The notes beneath the pieces were generated by a model. It ran no database searches and was not told the origin of the DNA. It was given only the letters and a program-made list of their open reading frames with translations. From the NCBI RefSeq assembly GCF_002706425.1, contig NZ_CP017713.1, positions 1,984,001-2,048,000 of the forward strand: a DNA stretch of 64,000 bases. The letters are read 5' to 3'. Shown here piece after piece: positions 46,058 through 54,623 of this stretch (within the stretch, counting starts at the first letter, position 1; each line of letters begins with the position of its first letter). The DNA is from Loigolactobacillus coryniformis subsp. coryniformis KCTC 3167 = DSM 20001 (GTDB taxonomy: Bacteria > Bacillota > Bacilli > Lactobacillales > Lactobacillaceae). A program made the position numbers and the translations under genes.

Positions 46058-46160
46058 ATTATGACCTCCATTATCCGATTGAGACCTATTTACGTTTTAA
46101 AGGTAGCACAACCTATTTAAATGTTAAAACAATTAGCTTGTGCACAACAGAATGTAACTA

Positions 46161-46203
46161 AAAACACCCAACTCACTATATCGTAAGCTGGGTGTCCTTT
46201 TAA
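46161..46203. terminator. Terminator-like hairpin between rlmA and the RclA-like gene
   Basis: ACACCCA / TGGGTGT stem with a 20-base upper part, T-rich on both sides (TTTTTAG on the minus strand, CCTTTTA on the plus strand). Confidence 0.75.
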
Positions 46204-46329
46204 AATGGAAAACGTACCATCTCGGTGTGGGCACGGCGAGACAGTACGTTAGTGAAGTTTTAATCACCAATTTTTATCAAAACTTAAAGGTTATTCTGAT
46301 AAAAGTTAATGAAAAAATACCTTGAAAAT
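46161..46329 (-). ncRNA. Candidate structured leader or small RNA upstream of the RclA-like gene
   Basis: A minus-strand promoter (46330-46358) would start an RNA of about 170 bases. It would contain a nested hairpin at 46211-46250: AACGTAC / GTACGTT, an internal CA/CA loop, then TCTCG / CGAGA. It ends in a terminator (46161-46203). The RclA-like gene starts 100 bases further on. This may be an attenuation leader or an independent sRNA. It matches no RNA family that I recognise. Confidence 0.45.
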
Positions 46330-46358
46330 ACTATAACACCTTACGTCGCGTTTTACAA
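46330..46358 (-). promoter_or_regulatory. Promoter upstream of the candidate leader RNA
   Basis: Minus-strand -35 TTGTAA (46353-46358), 17-base spacer, -10 TATAGT (46330-46335), 33 bases beyond the rlmA stop codon. Confidence 0.55.
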
Positions 46359-46390
46359 CTACTTCAGGTTACATTTTCTTAACAAAAAGT

Positions 46391-47236
46391 TCAATCTAAT
46401 ACTGATTGCGCGCCAATTAAAACGGTCACATCAACTGTGATCTGCGGAAATGGTTGTGCCAGTAGCTGTTGTAGCTGCTCCGGTGTGGCTTGCCAATGAA
46501 GCGGTGTCATCAAAACAAGATCAGCGAAATTTTCTGGGGGAATCGTAAATTGGTAACGAACGCGCTGTGCGGTTACTTGGCGATAACTCTCTTTAAAATG
46601 GGCTAGTACTTTCTCATTAGAATAAACTGCCCGCCGGTCACCAGCAAATAAGGCTTGGCGCAATTCACTGAGATAATCAGTATTTGGGATCACTTTGATC
46701 ACTTGTGCATCTGGCCGCATAATTCGGGCAAACTCCCGATAATTAGATGGTGAAAAAATATTCAAAATAACGTCAAATGTTGCGGCATTAAATGGTAGGT
46801 GCGCTAGATCCGCCACACAGAAAAAAGCCGCCGTATCTTGCTGCGTTGCTAAGTTGACCCCCGCTTTAGAAATATCAAACCCGATTGCCGTTTTCAAGTC
46901 GGCTTCCAGCTTATGTAGCGGCGTCCCCTCGCCACAGCCGACATCCAAGCCAACACCTGCTTTGGGTAGCTTTTCCCGTACCACATCCAAAAAGCCATCA
47001 AATAAGCCTGCTTGCAAAATTCGTCGCCGACTGGCTAACATTGCTGCGTCATACTCACTTTGCACTTGTCGCTGTAGAAAATATAGGGTGCCTTTTTTGC
47101 TGAGGTCTAATTGATGACCGTTGGGACAACTCAAACTGTTCTCGATAACTGCATGATAAGCCTCGTGACAAACCGGACATTGAAACAAATTAAGGTGCTG
47201 GCGCAAAAACTGCTGACCGCGCTCAATTTTCTTCAT
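46391..47236 (-). CDS. rlmA: 23S rRNA (guanine-N1)-methyltransferase, RlmA type
   Basis: A 281-residue SAM-dependent methyltransferase. An N-terminal zinc finger (FQCPVCHEAY ... LSCPNGHQLDL, about 18-44) is followed by the SAM-binding core with GLDVGCGEGTPL near residue 95 and VADLAHLPF. The zinc-finger plus class I fold is the RlmA signature; Gram-positive members (RlmAII) methylate G748 in 23S rRNA and can affect tylosin sensitivity. Monocistronic. Confidence 0.88.
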   Translation of the reverse strand: MKKIERGQQFLRQHLNLFQCPVCHEAYHAVIENSLSCPNGHQLDLSKKGTLYFLQRQVQSEYDAAMLASRRRILQAGLFDGFLDVVREKLPKAGVGLDVGCGEGTPLHKLEADLKTAIGFDISKAGVNLATQQDTAAFFCVADLAHLPFNAATFDVILNIFSPSNYREFARIMRPDAQVIKVIPNTDYLSELRQALFAGDRRAVYSNEKVLAHFKESYRQVTAQRVRYQFTIPPENFADLVLMTPLHWQATPEQLQQLLAQPFPQITVDVTVLIGAQSVLD

Positions 47237-47304
47237 TCAAAAATCATTCCTCTAAGTTATTTATGGTACTTCATATTCTACACTGTTATCGCTCAAAGCA
47301 AAAC

Positions 47305-47426
47305 ACACGAACAATAAATCGAATCAATATAATATTATCCGTTTTTAGTATTGACGTTAGCTTGAAATTGGGTTAGTCTATCTAAGGAACGAAAAATGTG
47401 ACATTATTTAAAGTTATTGTTCGTGT
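47305..47426. promoter_or_regulatory. Pair of inverted PurBox-like sites upstream of guaC
   Basis: ACACGAACAATAA (47305-47317) and its exact reverse complement TTATTGTTCGTGT (47414-47426). Both contain the CGAAC core of PurR boxes (consensus AWWWCCGAACWWT) and lie within 160 bases of the guaC start. Confidence 0.45.
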
Positions 47427-47464
47427 TTATGTAAATGATGCGCAATTATGAGGAGTTGGCTTAC

Positions 47465-48442
47465 ATGCAAGTATTTGATTACGAAGATATTCAATTAGTC
47501 CCTAATAAGTGTATCGTTGATAGTCGTTCAGAATGTGATACCCGGGTTACATTTGGGCCACGTACATTCAAAATACCCGTTGTACCAGCTAATATGCAGA
47601 CAATTATCGACGCACCCCTAGCAAAAGATCTGGCCAATAATGGCTATTTCTACGTGATGCATCGCTTCGAACCGGCAACCCGCGCTGATTTCATTCGTGA
47701 TATGCATCAAGCTAATCTATTTGCTTCAATTAGTGTCGGCGTTAAACCCGAAGAATATGACTTTATCGAACAATTGGCCACAGCCAAGCTGAATCCAGAA
47801 TATATCACCATCGATATTGCTCACGGTCATAGTCAACGGGTGATCGACATGATTCAACATATCAAGCGCCACTTGCCGGACAGCTTTGTAATTGCCGGTA
47901 ATGTAGGCACTCCTGAAGGCGTGCGGGAATTAGAAAATGCTGGTGCCGATGCAACTAAAGTTGGTATTGGCCCCGGCAAGGTTTGTATTACTAAGATCAA
48001 AACTGGTTTCGGTACTGGCGGCTGGCAATTAGCAGCACTACGTTTATGCGCCAAAGCAGCTAGTAAACCGATCATTGCCGATGGTGGTGTGCGAACTGAT
48101 GGTGACATCGCTAAATCAATTCGCTTTGGTGCTAGTATGGTCATGATCGGTTCCCTTTTTGCCGGCCACAAACAGTCACCGGGTAAAACAATCGAACGGG
48201 ATGGCGAACTTTTCAAAGAATATTTTGGCTCCGCTTCGGAATACCAAAAAGGCGCACATCACAATGTCGAAGGTAAAAAAATGTTAGTCACTTATAAAGG
48301 TGATATCGCCGATACTTTAGTTGAAATGCAAGAAGATCTGCAATCGGCAATTTCATATGCTGGTGGCAAAGATCTAAAAGCGTTAACTAAAGTTGATTAC
48401 GTAATCGTTAAAAATTCGATTTTTAACGGCGATCAATATTAA
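47465..48442 (+). CDS. guaC: GMP reductase
   Basis: Converts GMP to IMP with NADPH in purine salvage. The 325-residue product has normal length and lacks the CBS domains of IMP dehydrogenase. The catalytic Cys is in [15 protein letters not shown] near residue 174. [20 protein letters not shown] forms the phosphate-binding loop. The ATG at 47465 is used because GAGGAG lies upstream and the product begins [13 protein letters not shown] as in the family. It is monocistronic and may be under PurR control. Confidence 0.95.
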   Translation: MQVFDYEDIQLVPNKCIVDSRSECDTRVTFGPRTFKIPVVPANMQTIIDAPLAKDLANNGYFYVMHRFEPATRADFIRDMHQANLFASISVGVKPEEYDFIEQLATAKLNPEYITIDIAHGHSQRVIDMIQHIKRHLPDSFVIAGNVGTPEGVRELENAGADATKVGIGPGKVCITKIKTGFGTGGWQLAALRLCAKAASKPIIADGGVRTDGDIAKSIRFGASMVMIGSLFAGHKQSPGKTIERDGELFKEYFGSASEYQKGAHHNVEGKKMLVTYKGDIADTLVEMQEDLQSAISYAGGKDLKALTKVDYVIVKNSIFNGDQY

Positions 48443-48510
48443 AATATATCAATAGAAGGCTCCCTTTACCGGCTTATTTACGCTAAAATAATTTATTTTT
48501 ACTCATAACC

Positions 48511-48562
48511 AAAAGCACGAAATATGGCAGTCAAGTGTGCTGCGTATTTCGTGCTTTTTTAA
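48511..48562 (+). terminator. Terminator of guaC
   Basis: Stem AAAAGCACGAAATA / TATTTCGTGCTTTT with a 20-base upper part and a T-run. Confidence 0.9.
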
Positions 48563-48631
48563 ATTAAATCCTTTTCAAATCCATGATAGCGTTTTACAAT
48601 GGATTTATTCTACAGGAAATCAGGCGTTACG

Positions 48632-49684
48632 ATGCAAACATTTCAGGCAAACACTTATCACCTACCACCACTCGCTAGCGAATCAGCACAGGCTATGCGG
48701 CAAATTGTAAACGGCTTGGCCAAACCGATTGCCAGCTTAGGCCGTTTAGAGGAGCTTGCCATCCGCTTAGCCGGAATCGAGGCCACAACTAGCTTACGCT
48801 TACGGCAAAAAACACTTTTAGTTTTTGCCGCCGATCATGGTGTGACCGTAGAGCACGTTTCAGCAACACCAAAAAAAGTCACTATTGTTCAAGCCGGTAA
48901 TATGTTGGCCGGACACACTGCCGTGGCTGCTTTAGCAATCGCAGCTCATTGTCAGGTTCAAGTGATCGATATTGGGATCGATTCGCAACGGACTTTTCCT
49001 AAGTTGATCAATGCCAAGATTGCTTATGGTACACAAAATATTGCCCAAGGCCCCGCAATGACGCGTGAACAAGCCCTAAAATCGATTAAAATCGGCTATG
49101 CTACCGCCCTAGCTGCCATTAATAACGGAAGTGAAGTGTTGGCCGTGGGTGAGTTAGGTGTGGGTAACACCACCACTGCCTCTGCCGTTGTTGCCGCCTG
49201 CTTACAATGTAATGCTGCCGAAGTCGTCGGTCGTGGCTCTAATATTTCCGATGCCAAATTGGCCCATAAAATATCGATCGTTCAGCAAGCATTGACGCGC
49301 AATCAACCTGATCCCACTGATCCAATCGATATTTTAGCCAAAGTTGGTGGCTTCGAATTTGGCGGTAAAGTCGGTGCCATGTTAGCTGCCGCCGAACATC
49401 ACACACCTCTGATTTTAGACGGCTTTATTTCCTATGCTGCCGCATTATTGGCACAAAAAATAGCACCAACCATCACTGATTACTTGGTGCCATCCCATGT
49501 TTCGCATGAAAAAGGTTCGCAGCGCGCTTTACAACAGCTTGGACTGGAACCCTACTTTGATCTACAATTATGTGTCGGCGAAGGTACCGGCGCCGTTATG
49601 CTGATGCCTTGGCTGGATGAACTTGCTGCGATCCTTACCCACATGAATACCTTAGCCGACATGGCGATCATTTATAAAAAATAA
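48632..49684 (+). CDS. cobT: Nicotinate-nucleotide-dimethylbenzimidazole phosphoribosyltransferase
   Basis: Activates the lower-ligand base of cobalamin by forming alpha-ribazole phosphate. The 350-residue product matches CobT: an early P-x-x-S-L-G-x-L-E motif (KPIASLGRLEELA), FAADHGV near residue 70, GELGVGNTT near 172 and the catalytic Glu in CVGEGTGAVM near 315. The ATG at 48632 follows AGG by seven bases. No other corrinoid gene is in the window, so it is an orphan here. It could serve lower-ligand remodelling or a pathway encoded elsewhere. Confidence 0.9.
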   Translation: MQTFQANTYHLPPLASESAQAMRQIVNGLAKPIASLGRLEELAIRLAGIEATTSLRLRQKTLLVFAADHGVTVEHVSATPKKVTIVQAGNMLAGHTAVAALAIAAHCQVQVIDIGIDSQRTFPKLINAKIAYGTQNIAQGPAMTREQALKSIKIGYATALAAINNGSEVLAVGELGVGNTTTASAVVAACLQCNAAEVVGRGSNISDAKLAHKISIVQQALTRNQPDPTDPIDILAKVGGFEFGGKVGAMLAAAEHHTPLILDGFISYAAALLAQKIAPTITDYLVPSHVSHEKGSQRALQQLGLEPYFDLQLCVGEGTGAVMLMPWLDELAAILTHMNTLADMAIIYKK

Positions 49685-49699
49685 ATGGTAGACCGTGCC

Positions 49700-50077
49700 T
49701 TAATCGTCTGTCTTGTAACTAATCTTAGTGCCCACATGAAAAGCAGGCTTAACCGTTGTGGTCAAATAAACGCCGTTACCTAGTCGATCTGAAGCTGGTA
49801 GCGGTGCAAATAATAAGGTGATATGACCGATTGTCTGCAGATTTTGATTGGCGACATCACCAACGTATGCAATCGTATAAGTGTTTTCATCGATCGTGAT
49901 CGTATCGCCTTCCGCCAAGGCCAACGTCTTCATTGCCGCTGGCTCACTAAATTCTTGGATCACCGCAATGTCTTGTAACTCAGGCGTTGCTTCTTGGTCA
50001 AATAAAATAACTAATGGATCTTCATTTTCAATGGCATGGTTGCCGATTGCAATAACCGTGCTCGTAACTGTACTCAT
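49700..50077 (-). CDS. Glucitol/sorbitol PTS IIA-like protein without phospho-histidine
   Basis: A 125-residue single-domain protein of the gut-IIA family: LVILFDQEATPELQDIAVI, ITIDENTYTIAYVGDVANQNLQTIGHITLLF and a C-terminal VHVG-like KPAFHVGTKISYK. The active-site region of the E. coli protein reads FIHCHG; here it is VIQEFS, so no His is available at the phosphorylation position. No IIB/IIC partners are adjacent. It may be a regulatory relic. GGAGG precedes the ATG. Confidence 0.75.
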   Translation of the reverse strand: MSTVTSTVIAIGNHAIENEDPLVILFDQEATPELQDIAVIQEFSEPAAMKTLALAEGDTITIDENTYTIAYVGDVANQNLQTIGHITLLFAPLPASDRLGNGVYLTTTVKPAFHVGTKISYKTDD

Positions 50078-50287
50078 AAAATTTTTCCTCCAATTAAGGT
50101 GACGCTTTCAATTAAATTGGCCACCACTACTCATTGCCATTAGTGTATCACAAAAACAGTACCCTCGTTACTCTTTTCCGTGTCTAACCAACTATGCTAA
50201 GATAGTGTTAAACGTACTATAAAATAACTGTGAGTCGAAACACAGCTTAATTGATCAACAAACCTAAGCAAGAAGGGATGTTTTATT

Positions 50288-51319
50288 TTGTCAGTAAAAT
50301 TATTATTGGGTAGTTACACCCGCAATGCCGGCACTGGTATCTATCAAACCACTTTAGATGTAGAAAAAAAGCAATTAGCACAACCATCAGCTTACATTAC
50401 GGCCGGCAATCCTACTTATCTGGCCGTTTCACAAGCAAAGCGCTTGTATAGTGTCTTAGCCGAAAAAGATGCTGGTGGCTTAGTCGCTTATGATCTAGCT
50501 GATTTTAATGCACCGAAATTGATCAATAAATCAGTTCAACCCGGCTCATCACCTGCATACGTAGCGGTCGATGAAGCACGCCAGTTAGTCTATTCAGCAA
50601 AATACCACAGTGGTCAATTATTGATCCACCGTGTTTTGCCTGATGGCGGCCTTGAATTAGTGACAACCGTTACCGATCATGGTCACGGACCAAAACCAGA
50701 ACAAGACGGTGCACACGTTCATTTTGCCGATTTGACTCCTGATCAACGTTTAGTCACTTGTGATCTGGGCACCGATGAAGTCCACACTTATGATGTCACC
50801 GCAGATGGACAAGTTACTGAAGTGGCCGTTTACCAAACTGCCGCTGGATTTGGTCCACGCCATATCGTCTTCCACCCAACTGCACCGATCGCTTATTTAG
50901 CTGGAGAATTAGGTAGTGCTGTTGAAGTATTGAATTATGACGCTACCACTGGCCGTTTCACTCATTTACAGACGATCGCAACAATACCCGCTGAACACAC
51001 GACTCATAATGGTGCTGCCGCGATTCGTATTTCCGCTGATGGTCGTTTCTTATATGTTTCGAATCGCGGTCACGACTCACTAGCTGGCTTTGCGATCAAA
51101 GCAGATTACAGCTTAAAATTACAACAATTAATCGCAACCGAAGGCGAATTCCCCCGCGATTTTGCTTTTGATCCAACCGAAAAATTTGTTGTCTGTGCAA
51201 ATCAAAATACCAGCAATCTAACATTGTTTGCACGTGACGCTAAAACTGGTAAACTAAGCTTACTACAAAAAGATATCGCTTGTACTGAACCAGTTTGCGT
51301 GCGCTTTTTGAATTTTTAA
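50288..51319 (+). CDS. Lactonase-family beta-propeller (6-phosphogluconolactonase type)
   Basis: A 343-residue seven-bladed beta-propeller of the YbhE/Pgl lactonase family: LLLGSYTRNAGTGIYQ at the start, DGAHVHFADLTPDQR near 140, GFGPRHIVFHP near 190 and FLYVSNRGHDSLAGF near 255. These enzymes open 6-phosphogluconolactone or related sugar lactones. The start is TTG, seven bases behind AAGGGATG. It precedes cutC by 23 bases and is probably cotranscribed. Confidence 0.88.
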   Translation: MSVKLLLGSYTRNAGTGIYQTTLDVEKKQLAQPSAYITAGNPTYLAVSQAKRLYSVLAEKDAGGLVAYDLADFNAPKLINKSVQPGSSPAYVAVDEARQLVYSAKYHSGQLLIHRVLPDGGLELVTTVTDHGHGPKPEQDGAHVHFADLTPDQRLVTCDLGTDEVHTYDVTADGQVTEVAVYQTAAGFGPRHIVFHPTAPIAYLAGELGSAVEVLNYDATTGRFTHLQTIATIPAEHTTHNGAAAIRISADGRFLYVSNRGHDSLAGFAIKADYSLKLQQLIATEGEFPRDFAFDPTEKFVVCANQNTSNLTLFARDAKTGKLSLLQKDIACTEPVCVRFLNF

Positions 51320-51342
51320 TTGAAACAATAAAGGAGCTTATC

Positions 51343-51981
51343 ATGCTGATCAAAGAAGTTTGTCTTGAAAACTTTACCAACTTACCACAAGCCATTCGTC
51401 AAGGTGCTAATCGCATCGAGCTGTGCGATAACCTAGCCGTTGGTGGGACGACCGTTAGCCACGGTGTAATGGCCGAAACAATGCGTTACGCTCATGAAAA
51501 AGACGTTCCCGTTTTTACGATGATTCGGCCACGCGGTGGTAATTTTGTTTATAACGATTTAGAATTACGCATGATGGAGGCTGATCTTTTTACGGCGCAA
51601 CAATTAGGCGCCGATGGTGTGGTCTTTGGATGCTTAACTAGTGATCATCAGATCGATGAAGAAGCTATGGAAATGCTGCTTGGAGCAGCCGGTGGCATGG
51701 AAGTTACTTTCCATATGGCTTTTGACGAAATTGCTGCGGACCAACAGCCTGCAGCAATTGATTGGCTAGCTGAACATCAAGTAACCCGTATTTTGACGCA
51801 TGGTGGCCCATTAACCGAACCACTTAATATTGCCGCATTAAAGCAAACAATTGCGACAGCTAATGGTCGGCTAACGATCTTACCTGGTGGCGGGATCACT
51901 GCCGATAACGCAACTGAATTAGCTACAGAATTAGGTATCCCAGAAGTGCATGGTACCAAAGTTGTTGGTACATTAGGTTGA
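51343..51981 (+). CDS. cutC: CutC-family protein
   Basis: A 212-residue TIM-barrel protein. MLIKEVCLENFTNL and ANRIELCDNLAVGGTTVS form the N-terminal signature; VFTMIRPRGGNFVY, VTFHMAFDEI and ILPGGGITADN follow. CutC was named for copper homeostasis in E. coli, but the biochemical role is unresolved; Cys-rich copper sites are not evident beyond Cys 7 and 31. The ATG at 51343 follows AAAGGAG. Second gene of the unit with the lactonase. Confidence 0.9.
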   Translation: MLIKEVCLENFTNLPQAIRQGANRIELCDNLAVGGTTVSHGVMAETMRYAHEKDVPVFTMIRPRGGNFVYNDLELRMMEADLFTAQQLGADGVVFGCLTSDHQIDEEAMEMLLGAAGGMEVTFHMAFDEIAADQQPAAIDWLAEHQVTRILTHGGPLTEPLNIAALKQTIATANGRLTILPGGGITADNATELATELGIPEVHGTKVVGTLG

Positions 51982-51983
51982 TC

Positions 51984-52030
51984 AAAAACTCTTGATTTAG
52001 TGTGATGAACACGAAGATCAAGAGTTTTTT
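51984..52030 (+). terminator. Terminator of the lactonase-cutC unit
   Basis: AAAAACTCTTGAT / ATCAAGAGTTTTTT stem of 13 bp with a 20-base upper part. Confidence 0.9.
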
Positions 52031-52086
52031 GATACGCTTTTAAGGCCTTTTCGTAGCTCCATTTTGTTCGTCCCTTTATTGGTCAC

Positions 52087-52120
52087 AAAAAAACGCCTAG
52101 TATTTTCACAATACTAGACG
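52087..52120 (-). terminator. Terminator of msrB-msrA
   Basis: CGTCTAGTATT / AATACTAGGCG stem followed by seven T on the minus strand. Confidence 0.9.
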
Positions 52121-52134
52121 ACTCACTAAAAAAT

Positions 52135-52647
52135 TTATTGCCATTTTTCGTGAATGAATTGTTCCCGTCCGCCCTGTTCCTCAATCGCATAGCGCCAAGC
52201 ATTCTTCTTGTAGAAATCTTGGTGTTCTGCTTCGGCTGGATAAAAAGGTTGGGCGTCTTCGATTTGAGTGACGATTGGCTTATCAAAACGACCACTGGCC
52301 GCTAATTTAGCCTTAGAAGCTTCAGCAATTTGCCGTTCTGCTTCATTACTTACAAAAATTACCGGCCGGTAACTGTCACCACGGTCCTGAAACTGTCCCA
52401 TAGCATCAGTAGGGTCGGTTTGCCGCCAATAGCTTTCTACTAGCTGAGCGTAGGAAATAACGCTGGGATCATAGGTGATCTCAACCGCTTCCGTATGCCC
52501 AGTTGTATGACTAGCCACTTGTTCATAAGTCGGATTAGCCACTGTACCGCCAGTATAGCCAGAAACAACCTTTTCAATTCCTGGTTGGGTATCAAACGGC
52601 TTGACCATACACCAAAAACAGCCACCAGCAAAAATTGCTTTTTCCAA
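52135..52647 (-). CDS. msrA: Peptide methionine sulfoxide reductase MsrA
   Basis: Reduces methionine-S-sulfoxide in proteins. The 170-residue product begins [14 protein letters not shown], with the catalytic Cys in GGCFW. The TTG at 52645-52647 is chosen over the upstream ATG because GGAGGG lies seven bases before it and overlaps that [21 protein letters not shown] and the GHTEAVEI motif are typical. Follows msrB with 15 bases or less between them. Confidence 0.95.
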   Translation of the reverse strand: MEKAIFAGGCFWCMVKPFDTQPGIEKVVSGYTGGTVANPTYEQVASHTTGHTEAVEITYDPSVISYAQLVESYWRQTDPTDAMGQFQDRGDSYRPVIFVSNEAERQIAEASKAKLAASGRFDKPIVTQIEDAQPFYPAEAEHQDFYKKNAWRYAIEEQGGREQFIHEKWQ

Positions 52648-52661
52648 GTTGATTCCCTCCA

Positions 52662-53099
52662 TTATTCAAATAAAAATTGATAATCGCCATAGCCTTGCGC
52701 TGTCAAGTCAGTTGCTGGGACAAAACGCAACGCTGCTGAATTAATACAGTAACGTAGCCCACCTTTATCAACGGGACCATCCGTAAAAACATGGCCTAAA
52801 TGTGAATCAGCATTTTGACTACGAACTTCAGTACGAGCCATTCCCAACGAACGATCAACGTGCTGCTTGATCTGCTTTTTAGCGATTGGCTTAGTGAATG
52901 ACGGCCAACCACAACCAGCATCATATTTATCAGTTGAACTAAATAACGGTTCGCCGCTGACAATATCAACAAAGATTCCCGGCTGATCAAAATTATCATA
53001 TTTGCCACTAAATGGCCGTTCAGTTGCAGCATGCTGAGTCACCTCATATGCCTCATCACCGATTCGCTGCCGTAATTCTGCATCGTCTTTTGCCATCAT
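52662..53099 (-). CDS. msrB: Peptide methionine sulfoxide reductase MsrB
   Basis: Reduces methionine-R-sulfoxide. The 145-residue product has [17 protein letters not shown] and the catalytic Cys in [12 protein letters not shown] near residue 120. The two CxxC zinc motifs found in some MsrB enzymes are absent, so this is the zinc-free type. ATGATG start with AAAGGCGG upstream. Forms an operon with msrA and covers both sulfoxide epimers. Confidence 0.95.
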   Translation of the reverse strand: MMAKDDAELRQRIGDEAYEVTQHAATERPFSGKYDNFDQPGIFVDIVSGEPLFSSTDKYDAGCGWPSFTKPIAKKQIKQHVDRSLGMARTEVRSQNADSHLGHVFTDGPVDKGGLRYCINSAALRFVPATDLTAQGYGDYQFLFE

Positions 53100-53204
53100 A
53101 AAACCGCCTTTCAGTTATTCATTGTACACAATTTGTGTAGACTTTTATATTGAACTTAAATAGAGTTCACGTCAAACATCCAGCTTTTTTTATCACTGCA
53201 AAAC

Positions 53205-53227
53205 AAAAATGATCTGCCAACGCAGAC
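53205..53227 (-). terminator. Terminator of the nadK-rluD-mgtE operon
   Basis: TCTGC-GTTG-GCAGA hairpin followed by TCATTTTTG on the minus strand, 11 bases after the mgtE stop codon. Confidence 0.6.
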
Positions 53228-53237
53228 CGCTTGATTG

Positions 53238-54605
53238 TTACTGTACAAATGAGGCAATAAAATACTGGGCAATGCTGAAATAAATCAGCACACTGGTTAG
53301 ATCACTTAAGGTGGAGATGAACGGACCACTGGCAACCGCTGGATCAAAGCCTAAGCGCGCCATCAAACCAGGAATAAAACTACCTGCTAGATTAGCGACG
53401 ACAATGGCGCAACACATCGCCAGACCGATCACAAAGCCCAACGTAAAATTATGCTTCCAAACGCCAACCACCAACGTGATCGTAACACCGGTAACTACCC
53501 CAGTGATCAAACCAGTTATTAATTCCGCCAATAACGACTGAACAAAGCTGCGTTCCTGATCAGGAAAAGTTAAACGTCGTACCGCCACGGCTAAACTTTG
53601 GGTACCAGCATTCCCGGCCGTCCCCGTGATCAATGAAATAAATACCGCCAGCACACTTGCCTCACTTACCAAACTTTCATAGTGATTGATCAAACTGGCA
53701 GTTGACATCCCTAAGAATAGTAAAGTAATCAACCACGGTAACCGTTTGACTGCCGCTTTCAATGGATTCTCACTAGTATTTTCCACGTCAACACCGGCCA
53801 AACCAGAGTAATCAGATGCTGCTTCGTCATCGATAACATCGATAATATCATCAACCGTGATAATACCCAATAAATGATTCTCGTCATCAGTGACGGGAAT
53901 CGCAAAGAAATTATAGTCACGGATCGTTTGGGCAACACTTTCTTGATCATCCGTTACCTGCACTGAGATCACCCGTTCATTCATGATCGTGCGCACTTTT
54001 TTAGTCTGGTCATTAACGATCAGATCACGTAACGAAATAATGCCGACTAAATGTTGCACCTCATCTAAAACGTAAATATAGTAGATCATTTCGGCATCTT
54101 CGGCCTTTTCACGCAAAGTTTGCATAGCGGAGGCCACAGTTTGTTCTGCCACAATCGCCACAAATTCAGTGGTCATGATCGAGCCAGCAGTTTCATCATC
54201 ATAATGCAGTAAGCTGCGCATATCCACTGCCGTCTGATGTGGCATCTGTGCTAGCAGCCGATTGACGGTTGCTTTATCCAAATGCTCCAAAATATCAACA
54301 GCATTATCAATATACATTTCAGTCAGCATCTGCGCCGCAAATTCAGGGCGCATTTCGGCTAAGAACACCGTCAGCTGTGCCTCATCATCGTCAATATCAT
54401 CAAAAAAGTCCCCGACTTCACTTGCACTAAGTACTTTATATAAGGCCATTCGCTCCGAACGGTTTAAGCCAAGAAAAAATTGCGCTTGCTCCCAAGTATG
54501 CAACTCTAAAAAAGCCGCATGAAAAGCAGTGGGATCATTAGCAGCCAACAAGCGTTTTAAATGGCGCAGCTGAGTCAACCAAACCTTATTTTCTATATCT
54601 GCCAA
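53238..54605 (-). CDS. mgtE: Magnesium transporter MgtE
   Basis: A 455-residue magnesium channel. It has an N-terminal helical superhelix (about 1-130; LGLNRSERMALYKVL), two CBS domains (about 135-255), the connecting plug helix and five membrane helices (about 285-455) containing TGTAGNAGTQSLAVAVR, the conserved pore-region motif. The start is TTG behind GAGGAAAA. Last gene of the nadK-rluD-mgtE cluster, an order conserved in lactobacilli. Confidence 0.95.
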   Translation of the reverse strand: MADIENKVWLTQLRHLKRLLAANDPTAFHAAFLELHTWEQAQFFLGLNRSERMALYKVLSASEVGDFFDDIDDDEAQLTVFLAEMRPEFAAQMLTEMYIDNAVDILEHLDKATVNRLLAQMPHQTAVDMRSLLHYDDETAGSIMTTEFVAIVAEQTVASAMQTLREKAEDAEMIYYIYVLDEVQHLVGIISLRDLIVNDQTKKVRTIMNERVISVQVTDDQESVAQTIRDYNFFAIPVTDDENHLLGIITVDDIIDVIDDEAASDYSGLAGVDVENTSENPLKAAVKRLPWLITLLFLGMSTASLINHYESLVSEASVLAVFISLITGTAGNAGTQSLAVAVRRLTFPDQERSFVQSLLAELITGLITGVVTGVTITLVVGVWKHNFTLGFVIGLAMCCAIVVANLAGSFIPGLMARLGFDPAVASGPFISTLSDLTSVLIYFSIAQYFIASFVQ

Positions 54606-54623
54606 TTTTCCTCGCCCCTTTAC

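Noticed and set aside
48443-48631. Cobalamin riboswitch upstream of cobT
   Set aside because: The interval holds the guaC terminator and too little remaining sequence; no B12-box-like motif is visible.
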